Part shown: one piece after another, positions 1 through 8,435 of the stretch
How the letters are laid out: every line of letters starts with the position of its first letter
Numbering within the stretch: position 1 is the first letter of the stretch
Assembly (NCBI RefSeq): GCF_900167535.1
Contig: NZ_FUYE01000002.1
Coordinates: 62,001 to 126,000, forward strand
Origin: Prosthecobacter debontii
Lineage (GTDB): Bacteria > Verrucomicrobiota > Verrucomicrobiia > Verrucomicrobiales > Verrucomicrobiaceae
Direction: 5' to 3'
DNA length: 64,000 bases
Notes under the pieces: model-generated
What the model saw: only the letters and a program-made list of their open reading frames with translations
Database searches by the model: none
What the model was told of the DNA's origin: nothing
Made by a program: the position numbers and the translations under genes

Positions 1-27
1 GCCGAGGGATGCTGAGGCCATTGATTT

Positions 28-84
28 ACACCGCAGAGATTGGAAGACCGCAGAGAAGACTTTGTTAATGTCCCTCTGCGGTGT
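28..84. repeat. 11-bp inverted repeat with an extra half copy
   Basis: ACACCGCAGAG at 28-38 is the exact reverse complement of CTCTGCGGTGT at 74-84, and a third partial copy (ACCGCAGAGA) lies at 47-56. The repeat sits just upstream of the first gene. It has no T-run, so it is not an obvious terminator. It resembles the dispersed CGCAGAG-type extragenic repeats seen in many bacterial genomes. Copy number cannot be judged from this window. Confidence 0.55.
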
Positions 85-130
85 CATTCCATTCTTGCCT
101 GCTCCTGCGTCTTTATGACACGATGTCGTC

Positions 131-1411
131 ATGAGATATGGCGTATGCCTGCGCTTCCTGCGTTTGAGCCTTTGCATTATCAGCCTGTTCCTCTCTTGGG
201 AGGTCTGGGGCTGTCCCAATTGCAATGTTTACAATCACCTCGCGACCGCCGTTTATACCGCCGATTTTGTGGGCATCGGTTCCGTTGCCACGGTGTCGGC
301 AGATCAGAACAGTGTGACTGTAAGGATGAAAAAGGGATTGCGAGGCAAGGTGACAGCCGCCGAAGGCTTCACCTATGAAAACCCTCTTCGGCACGCGTTG
401 GCACCGGGGGCTGAGGTCGCGATCCTGGGCATGAATAGGTCCACGGGAATGACCGGTGCCCCGATGGTGCTCCCTGATTCGCTGATCCCGGAACTGCATC
501 TGCTGCTCGCCCAGGCACCGGCTCAAAACGCCGATGAGGCGGCGCGCCAGATGACGGCGGTTTCGAGTCTTCTTCATTGGCAGGGAGTCGGGTATTACAA
601 AGCCTTTCCGGATCCGGTGCAGCAGCTATTGAAGGAGAAGGTTCAATCCTTTCGCTACGATCCGGCAAGCACCTCTTTCCATGAGCAAACGCAATGTTTG
701 TTCGGCATCGCCGCCATCATGCGCGGCCCGACCGCAGGCGCGGAGGAGATCGGCCTACAGATCATGGACGAGTTTTGGAAGCTGCCCGAGACCGGGATGG
801 ATCCGCGGCAGGTTCAATGGGCTCTCACCCGGCTGACCGCGGTGTTTGACATGATCACCGCCCTGAACTTGCCACGTCTCAAAGAGCAGGCTGTCAGTAT
901 GATCGGGTCCGCTTCGGGAGGCCAGTTTTTGCGCCTGGCTCAATGCCTGATCGTTTCACGGCTGATGACTCCGGCCGAGATCGCCGGAATGATCCGATAC
1001 GCCCCGAATCTGGCCTTGCTGAAACAGGCGACGGTCCTGGCGGCACTGCGGTTTCAATCCTACTGGTCCAGGGATGAGGCGAGAGATCTGGCCAAGGCGG
1101 CGCGGGCCCTGTCGCCAGGACAGAAGGATCTCGTTCTGGATGGCCTGGAGCGGGAACTGTCAGGACAGCCGATGGCCTTATCCTTCAGACGCCCTTCGTT
1201 GGAAGAAACGCCGGATGGCCCTGGCTGGGCGGTGGAGTCCGCTCTTTACAGCAATGACTTCTGGAACCGCATTGAGCCCTATCGCCCCGTCAGCTTGCTT
1301 TGGAAGCTGAGCCTGGGAGTCCTCGGTCTCGGACTGCTGGCCTTGACGGCATGGGGTTTCAGCCGTCTCAAAAACCGTTGCCGTGGCAGGATGGAGGCCA
1401 TTCCAGCCTGA
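131..1411 (+). CDS. Secreted, C-terminally membrane-anchored protein of unknown function
   Basis: The 426-residue product starts with a signal peptide (hydrophobic residues about 8-25) followed at once by a CPNC motif. It ends with one transmembrane helix (about residues 390-410) and a short basic tail, so most of it should lie outside the cytoplasmic membrane. Residues 40-110 are rich in beta-strand pattern, with phrases such as VGIGSVATV and VAILGMNRS; the middle (about 130-370) looks alpha-helical. I do not recognise a family. The ATG at 131 is kept because it gives a complete signal sequence. The gene is followed 49 nt later by yicC on the same strand. The CPNC motif could bind metal or form a disulfide, but nothing else supports either. 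Confidence 0.7.
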   Translation: MRYGVCLRFLRLSLCIISLFLSWEVWGCPNCNVYNHLATAVYTADFVGIGSVATVSADQNSVTVRMKKGLRGKVTAAEGFTYENPLRHALAPGAEVAILGMNRSTGMTGAPMVLPDSLIPELHLLLAQAPAQNADEAARQMTAVSSLLHWQGVGYYKAFPDPVQQLLKEKVQSFRYDPASTSFHEQTQCLFGIAAIMRGPTAGAEEIGLQIMDEFWKLPETGMDPRQVQWALTRLTAVFDMITALNLPRLKEQAVSMIGSASGGQFLRLAQCLIVSRLMTPAEIAGMIRYAPNLALLKQATVLAALRFQSYWSRDEARDLAKAARALSPGQKDLVLDGLERELSGQPMALSFRRPSLEETPDGPGWAVESALYSNDFWNRIEPYRPVSLLWKLSLGVLGLGLLALTAWGFSRLKNRCRGRMEAIPA

Positions 1412-1460
1412 CAGATAACAGAGGTTGCCAGACCTGCCCGACACCGCTTCAATCGCGGCC

Positions 1461-2336
1461 ATGAAAAGCATGACAGGATTTGGCCGTGGTGAATCGCGGC
1501 AGGCAGACGGCACCACGTGGGTGGTGGAGTGCAGCAGTGTGAACCGCAAGCAGCTGGAGGTCTCCGTCAATCTCCCGCGTGATCTGCATGATCTGGAAAC
1601 GCAGGTGCGCAATCAGGTGGCTCAGGTTTGCTCGCGCGGACGGGTGAACGTGCACATCCGCAGCGATGCCGCCGATGCAGTGAAACTCCCGCATGTGGAT
1701 GAAGCCGTGGCGCTGCGCTATGTCGAGAGCCTGCGTGAGCTCGCGGGTAAGCTGAAAATATCAGCGGAGATCAGTCTGAGTGAGATGCTGCGTCTTCCGG
1801 GTGTACTTAGCGGTGAATCGGTTGAGGCAGACCCCATGATGGCTCTAGAGCCCATCCAGGAGGCGCTCACGGTGGCACTGAACCAACTCTGCCTCATGCG
1901 GGGCGTGGAGGGTGGGCATCTGCGTGAGGAGATGGAGTCAAGGTTGAAAACGATTGAAGCTTTAGCGGCGCAGATCGCCGAGAAAGCTCCTCTGGTGCCT
2001 GAGCATCAGCGGACGGTTTTGCGCCAGCGTTTGGAGCAAGCTGGGTTGCCACTTCCCCTCGACGATGAACGTCTGCTCAAGGAGATCGCGCTCTTTGCAG
2101 ATCGCACCGACATCTCGGAGGAACTCTCCCGTGCCGCGAGTCACTTGAAGCAATTCCGCGCTTACCTCGCCTCCGAGGAACCGGTCGGGCGCAGCCTGGA
2201 TTTCCTCGTGCAAGAGTTTTTCCGTGAGTTCAATACGATGGGGTCCAAGTGCAACAACGCCGAGATCGCCCACGCCGTGGTCAGTGCGAAGACGGAACTG
2301 GAGAAGATTCGGGAGCAGGTGCAGAATGTGGAGTGA
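1461..2336 (+). CDS. yicC: YicC-family endoribonuclease
   Basis: The 291-residue protein matches the YicC/YloC family along its whole length. It begins MKSMTGFGRGE, the hallmark N-terminus, and ends with the conserved C-terminal block (about residues 205-291) containing SLDFLVQEFFREFNTMGSK and the ELEKIREQVQN end. Characterised YicC proteins are hexameric endoribonucleases that take part in RNA turnover and stress adaptation. The frame stays open upstream to a TTG at 1425, but the family start fits the ATG at 1461. In many genomes yicC is followed by gmk; here it is not. The last 56 nt overlap the 3' end of the convergent MFS gene. Confidence 0.93.
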   Translation: MKSMTGFGRGESRQADGTTWVVECSSVNRKQLEVSVNLPRDLHDLETQVRNQVAQVCSRGRVNVHIRSDAADAVKLPHVDEAVALRYVESLRELAGKLKISAEISLSEMLRLPGVLSGESVEADPMMALEPIQEALTVALNQLCLMRGVEGGHLREEMESRLKTIEALAAQIAEKAPLVPEHQRTVLRQRLEQAGLPLPLDDERLLKEIALFADRTDISEELSRAASHLKQFRAYLASEEPVGRSLDFLVQEFFREFNTMGSKCNNAEIAHAVVSAKTELEKIREQVQNVE

Positions 2337-3537
2337 AGTGGCGCAGCATGCGCACTGCTAATCCGAGAGCGACAAGCGAAAGCAAGGCACTGGCAAAGAA
2401 AGCGGCCCCTGGCAAATGCACGGGGGCCCGATCACTGATGAAATAGCCGAAAAGGCTGGTGCACATCAGAGGCCCGATGATGCCAGCCACACTCGCCAGG
2501 CTGGTCAAAGCGCCCTGCAAACCGCCCTGCTGATCCGGCGCGACGCTGCGTGATAAAATCCCCTGTACCGCTGGGCCTGCGACCCCCGAGAGGCTGCCGA
2601 CCAAAATACAGAGGTAGATCATCCACCCCTGACTGCACAGTCCATAGCACACATACATGGCCACACTTAGACCCAGACCATAAAGTGCCGCTTTCATCTC
2701 GCCCAATTTACCAACCACCATGCGGGTGAGGCCGCCCTGCACAATAGCCGTCATGACTCCCACGAAGGCCAAAGACAACCCATTATCCTTCGTATCCCAG
2801 CCGTAGCGGTAGCCCGTGTAGAGCACCCAAATGGCGGGATACACTTGATGCCCCATCGTGAACAAAAAGGTGGTGCTGATCAGGCCCAACACATTGGGAA
2901 ATTGGCGCAAGGCCATCAGGGAACCCACCGGATTGCTTTTAGCCCAACTGAAGACGCGTTTATTTTCCGGGGCCAGGGACTCAGGCAAAACGAAGAGACC
3001 ATACAACCAGTTGATAAGGGTCAGGGCTCCAGCGGCAAGGAACGGCACCCTAAGGCCAAAGTCGCCCAGCCATCCCCCCAAGGCAGGACCGATGATGAAT
3101 CCCAAGCCGAAAGCAGCACCGATCAGACCAAAATTGGCGGCCCGCTTTTCTGGCGGACTGATATCGGCAATGTAAGCCGTGCCCGCCGCGAAGTTTGCCC
3201 CGGTTATACCCGCAATGACACGCCCAATCACAAACCAGGTGAGATTCGGAGCGTAGGCGATCAGCAGGTAATCCAAGCCAGCGCCAAAGAGCGAAATCAA
3301 AATGACGGGCCTGCGCCCAAATCGGTCCGACAAGCTGCCGATCAGCGGCGCAAACAAAAATTGCATCAACGCGTAGGTGGCATGTAAAAGGCCATAGGTC
3401 GTGGATGCCGACTCCAGATCCCCGCCCTGATATTGCTCGATCAACTCGGGCAAAATCGGCACGATCAGTCCGATGCCGAGAATATCGAGAGTCAGCGTGA
3501 TGAAGATGAAACCAAGGGCGGGGCGGCGGCCAGACAT
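2281..3537 (-). CDS. MFS transporter, Tet-type (DHA1) multidrug/tetracycline exporter family
   Basis: The 418-residue protein shows 12 predicted membrane helices and the signature loop 2-3 motif of the major facilitator superfamily (GSLSDRFGRRPVI, about residues 66-78). It also has the TetA-like helix-1 motif LDILGIGLIVPILPELI and the motif C-like stretch IGAAFGLGFIIGPALGG in helix 5. These place it with the proton-driven drug exporters related to TetA of Gram-negatives. The substrate cannot be told from sequence, and distant TetA-like proteins often do not confer tetracycline resistance. It is convergent with yicC and shares 56 nt with it. It is divergent from the S8 protease gene across 145 nt that hold no feature I can name. 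Confidence 0.9.
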   Translation of the reverse strand: MSGRRPALGFIFITLTLDILGIGLIVPILPELIEQYQGGDLESASTTYGLLHATYALMQFLFAPLIGSLSDRFGRRPVILISLFGAGLDYLLIAYAPNLTWFVIGRVIAGITGANFAAGTAYIADISPPEKRAANFGLIGAAFGLGFIIGPALGGWLGDFGLRVPFLAAGALTLINWLYGLFVLPESLAPENKRVFSWAKSNPVGSLMALRQFPNVLGLISTTFLFTMGHQVYPAIWVLYTGYRYGWDTKDNGLSLAFVGVMTAIVQGGLTRMVVGKLGEMKAALYGLGLSVAMYVCYGLCSQGWMIYLCILVGSLSGVAGPAVQGILSRSVAPDQQGGLQGALTSLASVAGIIGPLMCTSLFGYFISDRAPVHLPGAAFFASALLSLVALGLAVRMLRHFTPHSAPAPESSPVPSSH

Positions 3538-3682
3538 GCGGGAGGCTCATTCTGGAGCACGAAAGCATGCAATGTGCAAACGACAGGTCGGTCATTTCCA
3601 GGTCATCCCCCCTACATCTTTCGCATTGCTGCAAACGCAAAAAGAATGAACTTTCCCGACCTCAGAATCATCTGAGTGTGTC

Positions 3683-6600
3683 ATGTCTCGCCCCCCCCTG
3701 GTCCACCACCTCATCCTGGGCATCTGCATTCAGTGCTTTGCATGGATGCTCCTTCCGCTCCATGCCCAGGAGCCGAAGGACTATGTGGAAGGTGAGGTGC
3801 TTGTTACCTTTAAGGCCTCAGCAACTGAGCAAACGGCTGAAACCGCACTGAAACGAAAATCACTGCGATTCACACGTCGCTTTGATCGCATCTCCAGGAT
3901 GCGTGGTAAACCCATGGGGCTCGTCAGAAACAGAGACAAGACGACCCAAGCTCTCATCGAAGAACTCAAAGCAGATCCAACGGTCGAAACGGTGGAGCCT
4001 AACTATTTACGCTATATCAATGCCTTACCCAATGACACTCGTTTCAACGAACTCTGGGCTCTCAAGAATACAGGCCAGACGGTGAACCAAGTTACAGGCA
4101 TCAGCGGAGCCGATGTCAGCTATGAAGCGGCTTGGAGTAAAGGCCGCGAAATCTCAGAAACCGTCGTCGTCGGTGTCATTGACACGGGCGTCGAGTATGT
4201 CCATCCAGACCTCCTGCCGCGGATGTGGACGAATGCCGGGGAAATACCAGGAAACGGCATTGATGATGACCACAACGGCTACAAGGACGATTACTACGGT
4301 TTCGACTTCGTTGGAGGCGATGCCAATGTTCTCGATTCCGGTGAGCATGGCACCCATGTCTCCGGCACCATCGGCGCTCAGGGGAATAACAATCAGGGCG
4401 TCATCGGCATCAACGATAGGGTTCAAATCATGGCCCTGAAAGTCTCTGCAGATGGCGACACCATGAGCACTTCTGCGGTGGTGGATGCCATCGAATATTC
4501 CATCGCCATGAAGCAGCGGGGTGTCCCCATCCTGGCTCTCAATGCTTCCTATGGAGGGAGTAGCTTCAGCAATGCTGAGCGTAATGCCATCGCCAGTGCT
4601 GGCAGCGCCGGAATCATTCTGTGCGCGGCAGCAGGGAACGACAGCAAAGACAATAACAACAACGCCTCCTATCCTGCCTCTTACAATCTCAACAACATCA
4701 TCACTGTCGCAGCGACGGATCAAAATGACGCTTTGGCCAGTTTCTCCAATTATGGCAGCACTTCAGTAGATATCGCCGCTCCCGGCAAAAACATCTTATC
4801 CACTGTCCCCACAGTCGAAATCCAAGTCGGAAATAAAACCTATGAAGCTGAACGCATGGCCTACAGTGGGCGGGTCGTTGGGCTTTCGGGGCAAATCGTT
4901 TATTGCGGCATCGGTAACCCGGCGGACTTTCCAAGCGGCATGAGTGGGAAGATCGCTCTCATTGAGCGTGGTAGCTTGTTTTTTTATGAAAAGGTCGCCA
5001 ATGCGCAAGCCGCTGGGGCCGCTGCCGCCATTATTTACAACAACGTTTCGGGTAGTTTTGGAGGCACACTGCAAAACTCCGACGATTGGATCCCTGCCGT
5101 TTCCATTTCGCGCGCCGATGGTTTAGCCATTAAAGGTGCTTTACCCACGTCAGGTTCGATGAGTCCTGGCATTGGCTTCTCCTTCCTTGATGGCACCTCC
5201 ATGGCTGCGCCGCAGGTCACTGGCGCCGTGGCTTTTGCGGCCATGAATTTCCCGAATGAAACAGTCACCCAAAGAGTTCAGCGCATCCTCAAAAGCGTGG
5301 ATGTTAAAAGTAGTCTGCAGGGGAAGATCATAACGGGAGGCCGTCTGAATCTCCAAAAAATCGTCGATGCCACCCTCGATGGCATTCCAGATTGGCTGGC
5401 GCTCGACCTCCCGATTGAAAATGCAGCTCTTCTACCGGGCAGTCTGATCCATCAACCCTATAACGAGTCCATCATTGCTACCCAAGGCACGGCTCCCTAT
5501 ACCTTCCGGCTGACGAACGGCAGTCCTCCTGCGGGCTTATCCTTATCTTCATCAGGCGTCCTTTCAGGCACGCCCACCGAAGCAGGTCAATTCACCTTCA
5601 CCGTGCTGGTCGCAGACAGTAGTGGGAAAACCGGAGGCAAGGCATTCACGCTTTACATCGCTGCGGAGCCTCTACAGGTCACCAGCACGGAAACCTTGCC
5701 CTCAGGGACAACGGAAGGACCCTACAACGTGACGCTCTCGGCCACAGGCGGCAGCGCTCCTTACACCTGGACACTCAGCGAGGGCAGTCTTCCAGAGGGC
5801 ATCACCTTGAGTTCCAATGGTGTTCTCAGCGGGCTACCATTGTCGACCAGCAGCAGCACTTTTACTGTGAAGGTTGAAGACGCGGGAATGATGGTGGACG
5901 AACAAGAACTCAGCCTAACCATTCTTCAATCTCCCATCACGGTGCTGACTGAAAGCACTCTGACTTACGGCATCAAATCGCTTCTTTACACCCTCAACAT
6001 GGAGGCGGAAGGAGGCACACCGCCTTATACCTGGACACGTTACAGTGGTAACCTCCCCTCTGGGTTAGGCCTGAACTCTAACGGGACCCTCACGGGTAAA
6101 CCAACCACTCCGGGGACCTATCAATTCAGACTCCTCGTCGAGGACGACGTGGGCATTACCACGTCACGACAGTTCAGTCTGACAATCCGCAGTGTTTACA
6201 CCGCTCCAACAATGAACCCATTGAACTTGGGTAGCACCTATGTAGGAGCGGATTATTCCGCCACACTCACCGCGTCTGATTATCCCACCAGTTTCAAAGT
6301 CACAGGATTGCCAAAAGGCCTGAAATACTCCTCTAAAACCGGCGTCATCTCGGGCCGTCCTCAGCAGCACGGAGATTTCACCGTCGTCGCCACGGCTAAA
6401 AACCCTGGAGGCACGAGTGCGGAAGAATCAGCCCTCCTAACCATCCGAGCCTTGGATGAAGAATGGATCGGCAGCTTCACGGGCATCATTCATCGCGATG
6501 ACGCAATGCCCCAATCGTTAGGCAGTCGCTTCACGTTAACCACCACCTCATTAGGCGCCTACACATTGAAAGTCACCACAGGGACCTCCAGCAAATCCGC

Positions 6601-7561
6601 CAAAGGTTATCTCGTGGAAGCGGCTCCTCAGATCCGTGTTTCGATCCAAGACCAACCCCTCGAACTCACCCTCGATCCAGTCACGGAGTTGATCACGGGG
6701 ACCCATGGTAACGCAACGGTTGAGGGCTGGCGCATCCCATGGCATGCCAAGATGAAACCCGCCTCGTCATTCATCGGTTATTACAGCGCAGCGCTCAATC
6801 CTATAACAGATCAGGGGTTGGGTAATGCAGCCATTCCCCAAGGCTCCAGCTACTTCACCATGAATGTAAAAACATCGGGTATTGCTTCCATCACAGGTCG
6901 ATCCGCAACGGGGGATAAGCTCACCAGCTCGATGGGCCTTGGGCCAATAGGACAAGCTTATCTCTACCAATCTCTCTACAAGAATAAAGGTAGCCTCCTG
7001 AGCACCTTCGACACCAATGCAGGCGCTCTGGAATCCGCCGAAGATAATACTCTCACGGGCAGCGCCTCCTGGCTCAAACCCAGTGATACCTCTCGCCTTT
7101 ATCCCGCAGGCTTCGGCCCAACTCCGCTGACTCTCAAAGGTGGTTATCTGGCCTTGAAATCCTCAGGAAGTATCGCGCATGGCTTGCCCGTGACTGGCTC
7201 TGCGGATCTCATCTTTGATGAAGCAGGTCTATCGTCATCCGATACAGATCCAAATATCTTAGACTTTGATTTCACGGCAGCCTTCGTCCCAGTTTTACCA
7301 GCTCTGAATCCAGCCCACACCGCCCTGAAGATCAATAAAGCCTCAGGGGCTGTTACGGGCAGTTTCACACTGATAGAAGAAGACTCCGGCCTGAAACGCA
7401 AGGTGAGCTTCCAGGGCATCGTCGTGCCGCAGGCTCAAGCAGGCGTGAAGGCGCAGGGTTACTTCCTCCTCCCACAAATCCCAGCGACTGGTCAAAAGGC
7501 CAATACCACCTCGATTCTCAGTGGCGGCTTCCAGATTCAGCAGGGTTTGAATGAAGAATGA
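3683..7561 (+). CDS. Secreted S8 subtilisin-like protease with PA domain, Ig-like repeats and a C-terminal surface module
   Basis: The 1292-residue protein has a signal peptide (to about residue 28, ending LHAQ), a propeptide-like segment (about 30-110), and an S8 catalytic domain with Asp167 (VIDTGVEY), His222 (HGTHVSG) and Ser506 (GTSMAAP). A protease-associated (PA) domain is inserted at about 390-490, between His and Ser, as in C5a peptidases and lactocepins. About residues 570-900 hold four putative-Ig (He_PIG) repeats, recognisable by recurring PYTWT/PPGLSL..GVLSGTP phrases. The last part (about 926-1292) matches residues 364-706 of the surface protein at 42859-44979 in three blocks. 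It is probably an exported protein-degrading enzyme. The dioxygenase gene begins inside its last codons, which suggests co-transcription. Confidence 0.93.
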   Translation: MSRPPLVHHLILGICIQCFAWMLLPLHAQEPKDYVEGEVLVTFKASATEQTAETALKRKSLRFTRRFDRISRMRGKPMGLVRNRDKTTQALIEELKADPTVETVEPNYLRYINALPNDTRFNELWALKNTGQTVNQVTGISGADVSYEAAWSKGREISETVVVGVIDTGVEYVHPDLLPRMWTNAGEIPGNGIDDDHNGYKDDYYGFDFVGGDANVLDSGEHGTHVSGTIGAQGNNNQGVIGINDRVQIMALKVSADGDTMSTSAVVDAIEYSIAMKQRGVPILALNASYGGSSFSNAERNAIASAGSAGIILCAAAGNDSKDNNNNASYPASYNLNNIITVAATDQNDALASFSNYGSTSVDIAAPGKNILSTVPTVEIQVGNKTYEAERMAYSGRVVGLSGQIVYCGIGNPADFPSGMSGKIALIERGSLFFYEKVANAQAAGAAAAIIYNNVSGSFGGTLQNSDDWIPAVSISRADGLAIKGALPTSGSMSPGIGFSFLDGTSMAAPQVTGAVAFAAMNFPNETVTQRVQRILKSVDVKSSLQGKIITGGRLNLQKIVDATLDGIPDWLALDLPIENAALLPGSLIHQPYNESIIATQGTAPYTFRLTNGSPPAGLSLSSSGVLSGTPTEAGQFTFTVLVADSSGKTGGKAFTLYIAAEPLQVTSTETLPSGTTEGPYNVTLSATGGSAPYTWTLSEGSLPEGITLSSNGVLSGLPLSTSSSTFTVKVEDAGMMVDEQELSLTILQSPITVLTESTLTYGIKSLLYTLNMEAEGGTPPYTWTRYSGNLPSGLGLNSNGTLTGKPTTPGTYQFRLLVEDDVGITTSRQFSLTIRSVYTAPTMNPLNLGSTYVGADYSATLTASDYPTSFKVTGLPKGLKYSSKTGVISGRPQQHGDFTVVATAKNPGGTSAEESALLTIRALDEEWIGSFTGIIHRDDAMPQSLGSRFTLTTTSLGAYTLKVTTGTSSKSAKGYLVEAAPQIRVSIQDQPLELTLDPVTELITGTHGNATVEGWRIPWHAKMKPASSFIGYYSAALNPITDQGLGNAAIPQGSSYFTMNVKTSGIASITGRSATGDKLTSSMGLGPIGQAYLYQSLYKNKGSLLSTFDTNAGALESAEDNTLTGSASWLKPSDTSRLYPAGFGPTPLTLKGGYLALKSSGSIAHGLPVTGSADLIFDEAGLSSSDTDPNILDFDFTAAFVPVLPALNPAHTALKINKASGAVTGSFTLIEEDSGLKRKVSFQGIVVPQAQAGVKAQGYFLLPQIPATGQKANTTSILSGGFQIQQGLNEE

Positions 7562-8387
7562 GATTCTGCGCAGAACCAATTGGCACGAAGCGAGTTTCAT
7601 GCACCACACCATGAACTCGATCCCCCAGCCTTTTCACATTCGCCTGAACCGGCGTCGCCTATTGAATAGCTTGCTGATGACCACCGGCGGCATCATCACC
7701 AGCGCCATTTACGCGGAGGCCCTGGTGCTGACCCCACGTGCGACGGAAGGCCCTTATTACCCCGATCACCTCCCCTTGGATCAAGACAACGATCTGGTTC
7801 AGATCCAAGACAAAGCAGCTTCTGCATTGGGGACCATCACCGAGTTTGGGGGACGCTTGCTCAATGCCGATGGCAAACCCATCCAGAACGCCATGATCGA
7901 ACTCTGGCAGGCGGATAACAATGGCTGCTACATCCACAGCAATGGCGTGCAGCGGGGGAAGGAGCGTGATCCAGGCTTCCAGGGTTATGGCAAGATCATC
8001 ACCAATGAAAAAGGTGAATATCGCTTCCGCACCATCAAGCCCGGCCTTTACACGGGGCGCACCATCCACTGGCACCTTGCCGTGAAACAGGGGGATAAGC
8101 GCATGCTCACGACCCAGCTCTTCATTGAGGGCGTTCCCCAGAATGACAAAGACGGCATCCTCCGCCGCATGGGCACGGATGAGCAGCGTCTTTCCGTCAT
8201 CCGCGAGTTCAAACCGAAGTCAGCAGGCAGTTCCGAACTTCTCGGCACCTGGGACATTGTTCTGGGAACCACGCCCGAAGAGCCAGAAGAACGTCGTGGT
8301 CCTGGCCCACGGGGACCGGGAGGCCCACCACCCGGCTTCGAAGGTGGACGTCGGCCTCGTCGTGAAGGTCCTCCTCCAGGGATCTGA
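7551..8387 (+). CDS. Exported intradiol ring-cleavage dioxygenase-like protein
   Basis: The central region matches the protocatechuate 3,4-dioxygenase/catechol dioxygenase fold. ATEGPYYP lies near the start of the mature protein, and likely Fe(III) ligands are Tyr127 (GCYIHS), Tyr167 (PGLYTGR), His173 and His175 (IHWH). An RRRLLNSLL sequence followed by a hydrophobic stretch near residues 34-55 looks like a twin-arginine or Sec signal, so the enzyme probably acts outside the cytoplasm. The C-terminal 40 residues are Pro/Gly/Arg-rich low complexity. Start choice is uncertain: ATG at 7551 overlaps the protease gene by 11 nt, and ATGs at 7599 and 7611 are also possible. The substrate is unknown; an aromatic compound such as a lignin-derived or polyphenolic catechol would fit the family. 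Confidence 0.85.
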   Translation: MKNEILRRTNWHEASFMHHTMNSIPQPFHIRLNRRRLLNSLLMTTGGIITSAIYAEALVLTPRATEGPYYPDHLPLDQDNDLVQIQDKAASALGTITEFGGRLLNADGKPIQNAMIELWQADNNGCYIHSNGVQRGKERDPGFQGYGKIITNEKGEYRFRTIKPGLYTGRTIHWHLAVKQGDKRMLTTQLFIEGVPQNDKDGILRRMGTDEQRLSVIREFKPKSAGSSELLGTWDIVLGTTPEEPEERRGPGPRGPGGPPPGFEGGRRPRREGPPPGI

Positions 8388-8435
8388 AGAAGATCACGCA
8401 AGATCGCCCCATCCCCCATTCGTTTCAGCGCGGTC

